Assembly: GCA_951812715.1 (NCBI GenBank)
Contig: OX638323.1
Coordinates: forward strand, 1,426,001 to 1,490,000
DNA: 64,000 nucleotides
Origin: an uncultured Pseudohongiella sp.
Lineage (GTDB): Bacteria; Pseudomonadota; Gammaproteobacteria; Pseudomonadales; Pseudohongiellaceae
Reading direction: 5' to 3'
Under the pieces are notes generated by a model. That model made no database searches. It saw only the letters and a program-made list of their open reading frames with translations, and was not told where the DNA came from. This document shows positions 8,986 through 17,850 of the stretch, piece by piece (within the stretch, counting starts at the first letter, position 1; every line of letters begins with the position of its first letter). The position numbers and the translations under genes are program-made.

Positions 8986-10011
8986 CTACTCCAATCGCTG
9001 AACCAACAGCGCTTCACAGCCGGATCCTGCCAACAATGCGTCAATGGTACTACGCGCCGTTGCATCCAGCGCGTCGTATTCTTCGCGAATCCAGTCGACG
9101 CAATGGGCCTGGTAGGCGAAGGTGGTCTGCTGCCAGGGTTTGTCGTCGACAATGCATTCTACCTTCGACTCACCGGCTCGATAGGCAGCCGCGTTGGCTA
9201 ACATGACGGGCACGTAGGTTCTCCCCATTTCCGCAAACAATGCCGACAGGGTTCGCGGCGCGTCAGAGTCGGGGAGCCAGTGTTTTGGTTCGGGCTCCAG
9301 GCCTGACAGGTCTTCGGTCAGGGACACCCACGAATAGACTCGGGGAGCCTGCTCCAAAGCTATGCGGGACGAAGTGGGATCGAATTGAGCCAGTTGGGTT
9401 AGTTGACCGAATACGGCGAAGTCCGAGGCGCCGGGTCGTTCACCCATGAGGAACGGAAAGCGTTCGAGGTGCTCGGTGAACAGTCGCAGAAATCGTTTGT
9501 AGCTGGCTTCGATTATCGGCGCTGTCGTTTCGTTTGAACCCACCACGTAAAGGCGATTGATCTGGCGTTGGCCGAACTGTTCCGATTTCTCCGCGATTGT
9601 CTCGTCGGGCGCGGTAATGTCTCCCCAGTAGGGAAGGATTCCGCCAGCCATTTTCGCATCCGCGTCGAAGTTCCAACGGTAGTGAAACATCGCCTTGGTC
9701 AGCCATTCGTCGGCGTAGTCTTCAAGCAGGTAATCGAGAAAGCGCAGCACGGGATTTTTCGGGATAACCGAACGGCCGGCATGTTCGGTTTCGAGCCGGC
9801 GCAGGATACGGGTTGAATCGACTTCCGCTTCGAGCTTTGCGTCAGCGTTGCGGAAATAAAAGACTGGAATCAGGTTCACCTTCGGCTGCGGCAGACCCTC
9901 GGTCTCGCCGTGACGGGCATGCAGATAGCGGTAGGGCAAACGCCTGTATCGCAACAGGCTGAGCATTTTCCGGGTATAGGGTGAGCCGGGCAGTCCTTTT
10001 AGCAGAATCAT
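8986..10011 (-). CDS. Glutathione S-transferase family protein, long form
   Basis: The protein is 341 aa, longer than the usual 200-230. The N-terminus MILLKGLPGSPYTRKMLSLL is a thioredoxin-like GST domain with a PYTRK active-site segment. The cis-Pro region follows as NLIPVFYF, then STRILRRLE. The C-terminal all-helical domain contains ERFPFLMGERPGASDFAVFG, the N-capping/hydrophobic staple region of GSTs. About 100 extra C-terminal residues (PEPKHWLPDSDAPRTLSALF onward) are found in a GST subgroup with no defined role. It is divergent from the FAH hydratase with a 59-bp gap, and the class II aldolase lies downstream. Confidence 0.85.
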   Translation of the reverse strand: MILLKGLPGSPYTRKMLSLLRYRRLPYRYLHARHGETEGLPQPKVNLIPVFYFRNADAKLEAEVDSTRILRRLETEHAGRSVIPKNPVLRFLDYLLEDYADEWLTKAMFHYRWNFDADAKMAGGILPYWGDITAPDETIAEKSEQFGQRQINRLYVVGSNETTAPIIEASYKRFLRLFTEHLERFPFLMGERPGASDFAVFGQLTQLAQFDPTSSRIALEQAPRVYSWVSLTEDLSGLEPEPKHWLPDSDAPRTLSALFAEMGRTYVPVMLANAAAYRAGESKVECIVDDKPWQQTTFAYQAHCVDWIREEYDALDATARSTIDALLAGSGCEALLVQRLE

Positions 10012-10070
10012 CTGGTTCCTGAACTTCGAGTATCATCGGTTGGTCGAATTGTAGAAAGACAGGTTGCGCT

Positions 10071-11015
10071 ATGGAAGTGTTGAGAATGCCAATCGTCGGC
10101 CCCGCAATTACGTGCGCCTTGCTGGCCGCAACAGTCTGGGCGGGGAGCGTCCTTGCCCAGCCCGATTCGGCGGCTAACGCCGACGAGGCGGAAATTCGCG
10201 CAGCGGTCGAGGCTTTGATTGACGACTTTCTAAATGTCAGGGCGATCCGGCCGTTCGCACCGGAGTTGTCGCTGGAAGAGGCGTATCGCTGGCAGGACGA
10301 AACGGTGGAGATATTGCGTCCGACATTCGGAGAAGTCGTCGGCTACAAGACCGGCGGCCACAATCCCGGCCCCACCAGTACATACTTTCCGCCCGGCGGC
10401 ATCCGGGCGCAAATGTTGTCCGGCATGTTTGTAAGCAACGGCGCCTCGGTTCGCGTGGACGAGATGGGAGCGGGAAGTTTCCTCGAAGCCGACTTCGCCT
10501 TTCGCGTGGGCAGCGAGTCCATCAACGAGGCGCGGACCGACCTGGAAATACTTGCCGCGCTCGATGCCTTCGTTCCGTTCGCCGAGGTGCCGGATCCGAC
10601 CGCGGCGCCGGACGATAACGCCATGGTTCGAGCCGTGGTCGGGAACATGACAAGCCGCATCGCGCTGGCCGGCGATGCCGTTCTCATCGAGCCGACCGAG
10701 GAATGGCTGGAACGGCTGAACAACATGGAATACGCGGTGCTTGATGAGAACGGTACGGTGATCGAGCGGCGCTCCATGGCGGACTGGTACCGGCCCATCG
10801 ATGTAGTCAGATGGCTCCGGGACAATCTGCAGTCCTACGGCAAGGATCTGATGCCGGGGCAACTGCTCTCCCTGGGCAATCTCGGCATCAATCGGCCGTT
10901 CTTCGACGGCGTCTCGCGGGGCGAAACTTACACCAGCAACCGCTATCAAGTGGAGTACTACGGCTTGAAGGCCGATGGCGAGCCGGCAACCGTGACCGTC
11001 AACATCATTCGTTGA
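10071..11015 (+). CDS. Exported 2-keto-4-pentenoate hydratase-like protein (FAH superfamily)
   Basis: The protein is 314 aa. The signal peptide runs through ITCALLAATVWAGSVLAQ, so this family member is predicted periplasmic, whereas known hydratases of aromatic meta-cleavage pathways are cytosolic. Family features are EAYRWQDETVEILRP, VVGYKTGGHN, a metal-ligand region GAGSFLEADFAFRVG (ExD) and VVGNMTSRIALAG. The end LSLGNLGINRPFFDG resembles the SLGAPLPL-type loop. The start could also be ATG 10086; I keep 10071 because AGG lies at proper spacing. The mRNA ends at the strong hairpin at 11025-11069. Confidence 0.75.
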   Translation: MEVLRMPIVGPAITCALLAATVWAGSVLAQPDSAANADEAEIRAAVEALIDDFLNVRAIRPFAPELSLEEAYRWQDETVEILRPTFGEVVGYKTGGHNPGPTSTYFPPGGIRAQMLSGMFVSNGASVRVDEMGAGSFLEADFAFRVGSESINEARTDLEILAALDAFVPFAEVPDPTAAPDDNAMVRAVVGNMTSRIALAGDAVLIEPTEEWLERLNNMEYAVLDENGTVIERRSMADWYRPIDVVRWLRDNLQSYGKDLMPGQLLSLGNLGINRPFFDGVSRGETYTSNRYQVEYYGLKADGEPATVTVNIIR

Positions 11016-11024
11016 ACTGATTGC

Positions 11025-11069
11025 GAAAAAAGGCGCCGGCCGGAAAATTTCGGCCGGCGCCCTTTGTTC
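11025..11069. terminator. Strong bidirectional intrinsic terminator
   Basis: GGCGCCGGCCG at 11032-11042 pairs perfectly with CGGCCGGCGCC at 11051-11061 around an 8-base loop. It is flanked by six A on the left and TTTGTTCTT on the right. It lies between the convergent FAH-superfamily genes and serves both. Confidence 0.9.
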
Positions 11070-11088
11070 TTCAGGATTCTATCAGCGA

Positions 11089-12249
11089 CTAGCGGTCGCG
11101 ATAGGTGGCGGTCGGCGGCAACTGCGCACCGGACAAGTCATCCGGAATATCGCGTTCGGCGACGATCCTGTGAGTCAATGTGCCGATTCCTTCAATGCTC
11201 GCGCTGATGTTCTCACCGTCGACCAGATAGCCGGAACCCGTGGCGCGCTGAACTCGGCCGGCGCCAGTGCCGCCGGAGGTTCCGCTCTGCAACACATCGC
11301 CGGGGAATACGGTGATCAGCGAGGAAGCGTACTCGATCAATTCGGGGATATTGTGGATCATGTCCCCTGCTTGAGCTTCCTGAACGGTCACGCCGTCGAT
11401 TACCGTGATCTGGTGCAGGCGATTCATCGGATCGCCGTAGAATTCCTTGGGTACGATCCAGGGGCCGTGCGGCGCGAAGGTGTCGTGGCCCTTGCCGACG
11501 AACCAGTCCTGACCCGAACCGTAACCGCCGGGCGGGCGACCGCCGCGGTCGGAAACGTCCATGGCGACCATGTAGCCGAAGACGTGATCGTAGGCGCGGG
11601 CGGATGAAATGTATTTGCCGGTTTTGCCGAAGACGATAGCCATTTCCACTTCGTATTCGATCTCGTCACGACCGAATGGCATGATTATGTCCTCGCCATG
11701 ACCGATCACCGCGCCGCGGGTGGGCTTCAGGAAAAGGTATGGCACGCCGCGATTTTCCTGGCGCTGGCGAGTGCGTTCCGCCAGTTGCTGGGGAGTACAG
11801 CCTTCGCAGGCATGGGTATAGAAATTCACCGCCGCGTTCATGATCTTGCTGGGGTATTGAATCGGCGCCATGATGTCCACGGAGTCCACCGGGTGCACAT
11901 AGGCAGTGCCGCCGCTGAGCAGATCTTCCTCGACGAGCCAGTTCACAACTTCATAAATTCGGAACTTCAGACCGTACTCGTATCGCTCAATCAGCCCAAG
12001 CATATCCTCGGGCATGTCCATGTCGCTGTATTGCCATTGCATTTGCATGGCGCGGTTCGCGGCATCGAGGTCGACGATCAGTGAGTCGTTACTCACGACG
12101 AGACCCACGAATGGAGTGTCGTTCACTGCAAAGGTACCTACTTTGAATGGCTCAACCGCCTCCGTGGCCTGAGCCGAGACCTGAGCGGAGAAGGCGCAAA
12201 TCGCCAGCGCCGCGGCGAGCATCAAGCTTGATACGTATTTTTGTAGCAT
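11089..12249 (-). CDS. Exported fumarylacetoacetate hydrolase family protein
   Basis: The protein is about 386 aa, start ATG 12249 placed seven bases after AGGAG; ATG 12255 sits too close to that site. The signal peptide LMLAAALAICAFSAQVSAQ is followed by a mature N-terminal small domain (EPFKVGTFAVNDTPFVGLVV) and the FAH barrel. Barrel features are IMAPIQYPSKIMNAAVNFYT and the metal-ligand segment EIEYEVEMAIVFGKTGKYI. Further on are FGYMVAMDVSDRGGRP, GPWIVPKEFYG and LQSGTSGGTGAGR. Relatives cleave or decarboxylate acylpyruvates; the substrate is not known. This is the second exported FAH-fold enzyme within 2.5 kb. Confidence 0.85.
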   Translation of the reverse strand: MLQKYVSSLMLAAALAICAFSAQVSAQATEAVEPFKVGTFAVNDTPFVGLVVSNDSLIVDLDAANRAMQMQWQYSDMDMPEDMLGLIERYEYGLKFRIYEVVNWLVEEDLLSGGTAYVHPVDSVDIMAPIQYPSKIMNAAVNFYTHACEGCTPQQLAERTRQRQENRGVPYLFLKPTRGAVIGHGEDIIMPFGRDEIEYEVEMAIVFGKTGKYISSARAYDHVFGYMVAMDVSDRGGRPPGGYGSGQDWFVGKGHDTFAPHGPWIVPKEFYGDPMNRLHQITVIDGVTVQEAQAGDMIHNIPELIEYASSLITVFPGDVLQSGTSGGTGAGRVQRATGSGYLVDGENISASIEGIGTLTHRIVAERDIPDDLSGAQLPPTATYRDR

Positions 12250-12370
12250 TTTCATACTCCTGTGCAGAACACGAATAACGATCAAGGGTGAACCTTCTAT
12301 CCTAATATTGTTGACTAACAAAGGCGCAAAAGCCAAAAGTTTCAACATGTAACAGATTGATCCTCGCCGT

Positions 12371-12949
12371 TTATTCCATGTGTTCGTAATGCCCCATCAG
12401 CATTCCGGTCGCGAGGACGTGACCGTCGACCGCTTCCAGTAGCTGATCCCTGTTCAATCCGGGCTCCAGGCCAAGATCGGCATCCAGCGCATAGACTCTG
12501 AAATGATAGGCGTGCAGTTGACCGTTGGCGGGCGGCCGGGGACCGAAATACCCTGATCTGCCAAGGCCGTTGAGGCCGTTGATCATTCCTTCGAGGTCGT
12601 CAATGCCGCTGACTTCAGCGTCCGCCGGTAGTCCCGCGGGCAGGCCCGAGGCGCCGGCTGGAATATTGTAAACAACCCAGTGGACAAACGGCGACGGCAT
12701 CATGCCGATTTCGACCACGACAGGATCGTCGCAAACCAGCGCCAACTGCACTGTCCCCTCGGGCAAATTCGACCAGGACAGGTCGATGGAGGTGTTGTCG
12801 CCGTAAGCGGAATTCGCCAGCGGCACCATGCCGTGATGCTCGAAGGCGGAACTCGTCACCGTAATGGTTTCGGGAATGTCCTGCGCGTAGCTGGAAAACG
12901 AAAACAGCATTGCTGTCATGACGCTTGCCGCGGTAATCAACTTTTTCAT
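12371..12949 (-). CDS. Exported YbhB/YbcL-type (PEBP, Raf-kinase-inhibitor-like) protein
   Basis: The protein is 192 aa, start ATG 12949 with AGGA seven bases upstream. The signal peptide is KKLITAASVMTAMLFSFSSY then AQD. The PEBP ligand pocket signature is clear: LALVCDDPV, SPFVHWVVYNIPA, GYFGPRPP and GQLHAYHFRVYALD. Bacterial family members are phosphate/phospholipid-head-group binding proteins of unclear role, some periplasmic. It shares orientation with the FAH-family gene downstream, 121 bases away. Confidence 0.85.
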   Translation of the reverse strand: MKKLITAASVMTAMLFSFSSYAQDIPETITVTSSAFEHHGMVPLANSAYGDNTSIDLSWSNLPEGTVQLALVCDDPVVVEIGMMPSPFVHWVVYNIPAGASGLPAGLPADAEVSGIDDLEGMINGLNGLGRSGYFGPRPPANGQLHAYHFRVYALDADLGLEPGLNRDQLLEAVDGHVLATGMLMGHYEHME

Positions 12950-13322
12950 GGATAAGTCCTCAAGGTTGTTGGCTGCGTTCAATACTCTAGTCTGCCGCAT
13001 TCGCCCCGGCGCCGTAAATGGTGATGTCATCAGGCATCGCCCTGGCCTCCTCGGCGGGATTCAGCAGCCTCACATCGACTGCATGATCCCTATCCGGCAA
13101 ATCATATTGCCGGAAAAGGCAGAAGCGGCGCTTGACGAATTTCGTGGGCCATCGCGCTGTTTCCACCAGTTCGCCATCGACTCGCAGCTCTGCCGCGAAA
13201 ACATGGTCTTCTTTGCCTTCTGCCCAGAATCGGGCAGACTGTCATCGGTGGCAAGTGTTTCGTGAGGGCTAGCGGCAAAGGCGCGAACCAGGCAACGGCG
13301 GCGGCACTCTTGTGTGCATGCG
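12950..13322. other. Intergenic stretch without a recognisable gene
   Basis: Open frames exist on both strands but none has a ribosome site with a family-like product. Near 13099-13116 a small inverted repeat (CCGGCAAATCATATTGCCGG) is visible. It may act as an operator or weak hairpin, but I cannot assign it. Confidence 0.3.
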
Positions 13323-14009
13323 CTACTCTATTGCCTTCACAAAATCTTCCGTAGTCATTACAGCATGTGCAAACGCTGGAAAGTTGATTTCAGCCGCGGC
13401 TTCGACTTCACGCATGCTAAAGGCGCCTATGGCATCCTTAATAAGGGTGGTATGGTAGCCTAGCTCAACCGCGTACCGGCCGGTGGATTCAATACAAGTA
13501 TTCGCTCGCATCCCTGCCAATACAACATGATCTATTCCGTGCAGTTTTAACAAAAAATCTAAATCCGTATTCGCAAAACCACTCGATGACCAATGCTGCC
13601 GAGCTTCCAGGTCTCCAGCTTGTTTGTCCAACCCGGGGTAATACTCAACGTTCCACGTGTCCGCTTGAAACACCATTCCACTTGCCGCGCCGCGTTGTGT
13701 GGGACTAAGAAACTTCCAACCGCTGTAATCCCCTTCCTGATAATGATGATGAGGGACGTAAACTATTCGCATGCCTGCTTGTCGAGCGGCATCGGTCACT
13801 TCAACCATATGTTGTATTGCATTATTGGCATCAAGTGTTTCCTTGGAAAGTTGATACAATCTACCCCCTTCCGACAAGAACTCATTGAAGGGATCAACCA
13901 GCAATAGCGCGGTTCGCTCCGGATCATAGCTCGAATCCTGGGCTGATGCGTTGTTAAGCAACAAGCCAGCTAATAACAAAATTCCCGCAGCGATATGTTT
14001 ATTTATCAT
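13323..14009 (-). CDS. Exported isochorismatase-like cysteine hydrolase
   Basis: The protein is 228 aa. A signal peptide (AAGILLLAGLLLNNASAQ) precedes the alpha/beta hydrolase-like isochorismatase fold. The catalytic Asp lies in LLLVDPFNEF (about residue 39) and the nucleophile Cys in GMRANTCIESTGR (about residue 172), with GYHTTLIKDAIGAFS after it. The family's third catalytic residue, a Lys before the SSGFANTDLDF block, reads Arg here (LEARQHW, residue 137), which may change or lower activity. Most family members are cytosolic amidases or hydrolases. Base composition is lower in GC than the neighbours, hinting at a separate origin. Confidence 0.8.
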   Translation of the reverse strand: MINKHIAAGILLLAGLLLNNASAQDSSYDPERTALLLVDPFNEFLSEGGRLYQLSKETLDANNAIQHMVEVTDAARQAGMRIVYVPHHHYQEGDYSGWKFLSPTQRGAASGMVFQADTWNVEYYPGLDKQAGDLEARQHWSSSGFANTDLDFLLKLHGIDHVVLAGMRANTCIESTGRYAVELGYHTTLIKDAIGAFSMREVEAAAEINFPAFAHAVMTTEDFVKAIE

Positions 14010-14321
14010 GATATGACTCCTATATATCTGACTACAATTAGATAATTGGTTTCAGGGAGAATGCTGTAAGAAAACAACATGTTTGGTCTTCCTGTTAACC
14101 CAGTGAGTCGAACAAAAAACCGATTTTCAAGTTGTATTTCGTGGCGCCATAGGATCCCCGCCTAAATTACCATGACCCTGCCGTAACATGACGCGATCAA
14201 TTGCGGCATAGCGTACACCGAACAGGCGTTGTGCGCCACGGCCGAGCTGACCCTGGTGCTGTAATTCGAGCCCGGCGCATTGTGGGATTTCCCCGCATGT
14301 TTAATTTGAGTAGATCCAGAA
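14010..14321. other. Intergenic stretch, possible decayed coding remnant
   Basis: A minus-strand open frame ending near 14111 reads QRLFGVRYAAIDRVMLRQG without a start codon or known family. Nothing else is supported here. It precedes the IS3 relic. Confidence 0.25.
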
Positions 14322-14585
14322 TTGAAGAGGAGCGGTATTCGGAAGAGCAGATTCTCGATCCTGCGGGAACACGAAACTGGAGCCTCGGCACAGGATCTGG
14401 CCCGCCGTCATGGCTTATGCGGCAATACGCTTTATCGATGGAACGCGAAGTTCGGTGGCATGGCGGTGTTGGAAGCGAAACGATTCCGCGAATTGAAGCG
14501 TCGGAACGTCAGGTTGAAAAGGCTACTGGCCGAGGCTGAACTGGACAAGGCGGCACTGGAGGAGTTGGTGCGGGGAAAGTGGTGA
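14322..14585 (+). pseudogene. IS3-family transposase OrfA, damaged
   Basis: The product is about 87 aa, the normal OrfA length. FSILREHETGASAQDLARRH and GNTLYRWNAKFGGM form the helix-turn-helix of IS407-group OrfA, and FRELKRRNVRLKRLLAEAEL is the leucine-zipper-like oligomerisation helix. The first residues read KRSGIRKSRF where this group has KRSRYSEEQIL. One missing base and then two missing bases shift the frame out and back, scrambling about seven residues. The start would be a TTG. It is followed by a truncated OrfB, so the element is dead. Confidence 0.8.
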
Positions 14586-14794
14586 CTGCTACTGAGCGGC
14601 GAGCCGTGGAGCATCTCAAGCGTCGCCTTGCCAGCGAACGGCGCGCCTGCCGCTTGAACCGGTTCAGCCGGTCAACCCTTTGGCGTCCCCGGCAAGACCC
14701 AGACTACCAGGCGCCGCGGTTTCGACTGAAGTCGCTGGCGGAAAGCTACCCATGCTATGAGTGTCCCACGCTGCACTGCCAGATCAATCGCTGA
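14579..14794 (+). pseudogene. IS3-family transposase OrfB, 5' stub only
   Basis: Starting at a GTG overlapping the OrfA end, it reads TERRAVEHLKRRLASERRAC and SRSTLWRPRQDPDY, then LAESYPCYECPTLH. This matches the first 60-65 residues of OrfB (HTH_21 region). The homology stops at CPTLH near 14776, well before the DDE integrase core. The same breakpoint appears in another IS3 relic near 51575. Confidence 0.8.
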
Positions 14795-15150
14795 ATCGCC
14801 GAAGCCCTTGACCGGGCAGCGCGGCGCCGGGTCGTTGAGCACCCGCGGCTGGCTCTGGGCTGCCTCCTCGCCCAGGCGGGTCGCAAGTTCCAGGACGGTG
14901 CTGTAGTGCACGCCGATCGGTATCCGCAGGCGCGTATTGGCGTCCGAATGTGTCCAGTTGGACACCGGCTCGGTGATCATCGTCTCGTTTGGAATCAGGT
15001 GCTCGATGCCGTCGCGGGTAATGATGGAAACATAGCAGGCGCCCAGCTTGTTGACCCATCCGTAGGTGTTCTCGACGGTAATCACGTCGCCGGGCTTGAT
15101 CGACTTGTCCATCAGCAGAATGAGTCCGCTGATCAGGGAGGACAGATCGA
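14780..15150 (-). pseudogene. MscS-family mechanosensitive channel fragment
   Basis: A minus-strand frame reads DLSSLISGLILLMDKSIKPG, then DVITVENTYGWV, IEHLIPNETMITEPVSNW and IPIGVHYSTVLELATRLGEE. This is the end of the pore helix and the beta domain of small-conductance channels, including the conserved N-E-x-M-I segment. The N-terminal membrane helices are lost (a TAG lies just upstream), and the C-terminus breaks off at the IS3 stub near 14780. About 120 codons of a roughly 300+ residue protein remain. Confidence 0.75.
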
Positions 15151-15296
15151 TGCTCCCTCTCTAGCTCGTCGCGGGAGCCGTACCCCCAAAGCACTCCCGC
15201 AGACACAAGCCCACTGGCATGCGCGGCAGCCCATGAATGAGTTTCCGCCCTATCGGCGGCGGTCGGCGCTTAGGACACTTGCCGAGCGGTGGTCGC

Positions 15297-15929
15297 TCAA
15301 TAGGGCGAGCCAAAACCGGTGTCAGGAACTGTTTTCTCCGCTTGACAAGTGTTCTCGGGTGTTCCGGCGCGCGGCAACATCTCCGCGGTCTCGCATAGCA
15401 ATACATCGTCTTCACCGCGCAGTTCATTCACTCGGCCGTAGAGCGTTGCGCCGAAAGCTATGCTGGCTTTCCGTGCGATGAATTCGTCGGCTTCGAGCCG
15501 GAAAAATCCAGATGGCCTGGCGCGGAACGTAATGCCCGCGCGAGCCAGAATCTCCCCGAAGGGGCGGACGCCTTCGATAAACTCTGGACGCAACAGCGCC
15601 GGGAAGGCGTCCAACACGATGCGAATGGCGGCCAGTTCCACCACCTGGCGCTCTCCGTCCTCCTCGGTGTACAGCCCGACGAAGCGGTAGAGCGAGCGTT
15701 CGTCAACGATCAGGTCATCCGCTATGAGGTCTACGGCCAGCGGTTGGCCCCAGTGCGCCTCAAGGGTGGCCGTCATGCCGGCGTTGTGGACCAAGAGCTT
15801 GTGGTAGCTGCCGGGCACTTGCTCCGGAGGCTCAACATGGATTGCCGGCACTTCCATCGACAGGCAGCCCCAAAGCTTGCGGACTACCGCTTCTACCTGA
15901 TCGCACTCGGCTCTTCCCCAATCGACCAT
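15297..15929 (-). CDS. Chorismate pyruvate-lyase-like protein (DUF98-type)
   Basis: The protein is 210 aa without a signal peptide. Family-like segments are MTATLEAHWGQPLAVDLIAD, then SLYRFVGLY, VVELAAIRIVLDAFPALLR and a GFFRLEADEFI segment. They match the UbiC/DUF98 fold, in which chorismate is split to 4-hydroxybenzoate and pyruvate. It is probably a distant relative rather than true UbiC, because no ubiA or other ubiquinone gene is adjacent. The C-terminal tail after AEMLPRAGT looks unrelated and may be read-through into junk. It sits among relics, so it could itself be decaying. Confidence 0.55.
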   Translation of the reverse strand: MVDWGRAECDQVEAVVRKLWGCLSMEVPAIHVEPPEQVPGSYHKLLVHNAGMTATLEAHWGQPLAVDLIADDLIVDERSLYRFVGLYTEEDGERQVVELAAIRIVLDAFPALLRPEFIEGVRPFGEILARAGITFRARPSGFFRLEADEFIARKASIAFGATLYGRVNELRGEDDVLLCETAEMLPRAGTPENTCQAEKTVPDTGFGSPY

Positions 15930-15987
15930 GGTTCCTCATTGATTTTCCAACTACGACAAAACCGACGTGGGCTACCTGGGACTGCAC

Positions 15988-16275
15988 TCATCTCGGCGTG
16001 AGCATCCGCTGCATCAAACCTTCCGCCGTCTCATCGACCGGGAACGAGTGCAGACTTCTCTCCAACACGAAGCCCCCCTCGCACGCATAGCCGAAGAGTC
16101 TCGACAAGGTATCGCAATAGCCACGGATGTTGAGCACCCAAGTGAGCTTGTCGTGATGCCCTGGTTGAAGTGAGGTGAGCGTTTCCAAGGTTTCCTCCAG
16201 CATGCCGCGCCTTCCCGGCAGCGTGATGAACCCATCGGCCGAGTCCTCGCTGTGACTTATCAGTAGGTTGTTCAT
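15988..16275 (-). CDS. Small hypothetical protein upstream of the chorismate-lyase-like gene
   Basis: The product is 95 aa. I recognise no family. It begins MNNLLISHSEDSADGFITLP and contains GHHDKLTWVLNIRGYCDT and CEGGFVLERSLHSF. It is co-oriented with and 58 bases upstream of the chorismate-lyase-like gene, so they may be one unit, or this may be a C-terminal fragment of a lost protein. The 280 bases upstream (16276-16554) contain a repeated GCCCGATTGACGC and no gene I can support. Confidence 0.35.
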   Translation of the reverse strand: MNNLLISHSEDSADGFITLPGRRGMLEETLETLTSLQPGHHDKLTWVLNIRGYCDTLSRLFGYACEGGFVLERSLHSFPVDETAEGLMQRMLTPR

Positions 16276-16554
16276 TCGGGCACCATGCCCGACACTCGGA
16301 AGAACAACAACCCGCTAGTGAAGGTGAAGCCCGATTGACGCTGCATAAGAATGCCCGATTGACGCCGAATGTTTGAGCGATACTGGGAAACGGTCCGGAC
16401 AGCCCACTATCATGGGCCGCTGCTCCTTGCAGAAGTGGCTGCGGAAATTTGAACAACACGTTAAGCCAATCGGCCTGGCATCGCCGGACAAGCCGAAATC
16501 GGCAAACCCCGGGAGGCGTTGAATTCCACAAACACCGCATTGTTGCCGCCGACC

Positions 16555-17028
16555 CTAAGTACCGAAGAATAGCAAGGCGATGGGTAGCGTGTTTTTTAGC
16601 GCGACCAATAAGTGGATCAGCATGAACGTGCCTACGGCCCATTCGAGGTAGGCAATCCACACCAGCATACGCTCGCGCGGATAAGTGGTCCCCACACCGA
16701 GTTTCAAGAACGTCCGCCCGGAAAGAAACAGTGAGTCTTTTACGGGCTGCAACGGACGATTTGTCTTGGCTCCACTTTCAAAAAACGACTCGAATGGTCG
16801 GAAACGAAAAGCACGGTTCTGATCCGGGATGGATTTCGGCCACACAAGTAGCGTCGTCTTCTTGAGCTCGATCTGAGGTGGTCCTGGTTCGTTGGACAGT
16901 CCGAGGGCGGAAATAAGGTGTACTCCGATTGATCTGAAGCCCTCGATGAACGAAACCTGCCGACGGAAACCCACGATGTCAACGGCATTGTCGAAGTGTC
17001 TGCGATCCTGGGTGTCAAAAGCCGGTCA
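16555..17028 (-). pseudogene. C-terminal fragment of a membrane protein resembling pentapeptide/ion-channel proteins
   Basis: The open frame begins right after a TGA near 17029 and has only a poor GTG (16974). It reads QDRRHFDNAVDIVGFRRQ near the N-terminus. Near the end SLFLSGRTFLKLGVGTTYP is followed by two hydrophobic segments (MLVWIAYLEWAVGTFMLIHL). The last part resembles an Ion_trans_2 pore loop plus helix, with the GYG filter degraded to GVG. I interpret it as a truncated channel-like protein; the identity is uncertain. Confidence 0.4.
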
Positions 17029-17075
17029 TTGACGACTGGAAGTACCCTTCCGGTCGTCGTCAACCTCTTCGCCGC

Positions 17076-17148
17076 GGCGCTCGCCGTGTCACCCGAAGGG
17101 CCGCAGCGAAGCGGAGGACCCGCGAAGCGGGTTGACACGGCGAGTGCC
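17076..17148. repeat. Large imperfect inverted repeat (73-bp stem-loop)
   Basis: GGCGCTCGCCGTGTCA (17076-17091) is the near-perfect complement of TGACACGGCGAGTGCC (17133-17148). Nested inside is CCCGCGAAGCGGG. It lies between the IS3 3' relic and the channel relic and could be an IS-end remnant or a REP-like structure. Confidence 0.6.
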
Positions 17149-17182
17149 GTGGCGTTCCCGGCGCGCATGGTCCCCGGCACGC

Positions 17183-17352
17183 TCACGCGGCTTCCCCCAG
17201 TGCGCCCCGGTAGACCTCGCCGGGCGTTCGGCCGCCTAGCGCCGAGTGCGGAGGCAGTTCGTTGTAGAAGGCGATCCACGAGCCGACCATCCGCTCCGCG
17301 TCGGGGCCGTCAGCGATCTCGCTCAGGTACACCGCCTCGTACTTCAGGAAAT
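17183..17352 (-). pseudogene. IS3-family transposase OrfB, 3' end only
   Basis: Minus-strand codons read FLKYEAVYLSEI, then GSWIAFYNELPPHSALGGRT and PGEVYRGALGEAA with a TGA at 17183. This is the end of the integrase core in IS3 OrfB, including the catalytic-helix remnant FYNxxxPHSAL. It is oriented opposite to the OrfA/OrfB stub at 14.3 kb, so it comes from a different insertion. Confidence 0.75.
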
Positions 17353-17427
17353 TAAACGGGACACCCGTGCTTGAAATCCCGCCATAGCCTTAGAATCAAC
17401 TCAAATCAAGTCTATAATCCCGGCTTC

Positions 17428-17517
17428 GGAGAAGTGCCGGAGCGGTTGAACGGGCTTGACTCGAAATCAAGAGAGGGCGCAAGTCCTCCCAGGGTTCAAA
17501 TCCCTGCCTCTCCGCCA
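17428..17517 (+). tRNA. tRNA-Ser(CGA), slightly degraded copy
   Basis: The gene is 90 nt including encoded CCA. The anticodon arm is CTTGA-CTCGAAA-TCAAG (anticodon CGA), the T arm is CCAGGGTTCAAATCCCTG-like, and a long class II variable arm is present (GAGGG-CGCAAG-TCCTC). Compared with the copy at 20541 it has an A in place of G at acceptor position 6 (GGAGAAG against CCTCTCC, an A-C mismatch) and a G-U-type closing pair in the variable arm. A TATAAT box stands at 17413-17418, ten bases upstream. Confidence 0.9.
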
Positions 17518-17850
17518 ATAACTCAACAAAATAGCAAGTTATACAACTTGTACCCCATATTGTACCGAGCGCCTTAACGGTCCTCGGTTTCGACAGGCCC
17601 GCGTGCAGGGCGGACAGCGCCGTCTCGTAGCTCCACGCCCGCGCTCCGGGGCCTCGTCATCCGCCAGGAGTCGACGTCCACCTCCTGGACTCGCCCGCGT
17701 CCCCGGGGTCCGCCGCCGCGCGCCATTAGCGGCTCCGCGATGTCCCGCGCCGCCGACTCGACCCCGGCCGGCGAGCCGTCCGGCAACAGCGACCCCTTCT
17801 TGGTAGACTTGGCCCGAACTGATCTATTGCACAGTAACTAAGCAGGTATC
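17518..17850. other. GC-rich intergenic patch between tRNA-Ser and the PhzF gene
   Basis: From about 17570 to 17790 the composition becomes strikingly GC-rich. A minus-strand frame of 70 codons (PDGSPAGVESAARDIAEPLM at its start) is open, but it belongs to no family I know and is low-complexity Arg/Gly/Pro downstream. It is probably a fragment of foreign DNA next to the tRNA. Confidence 0.35.
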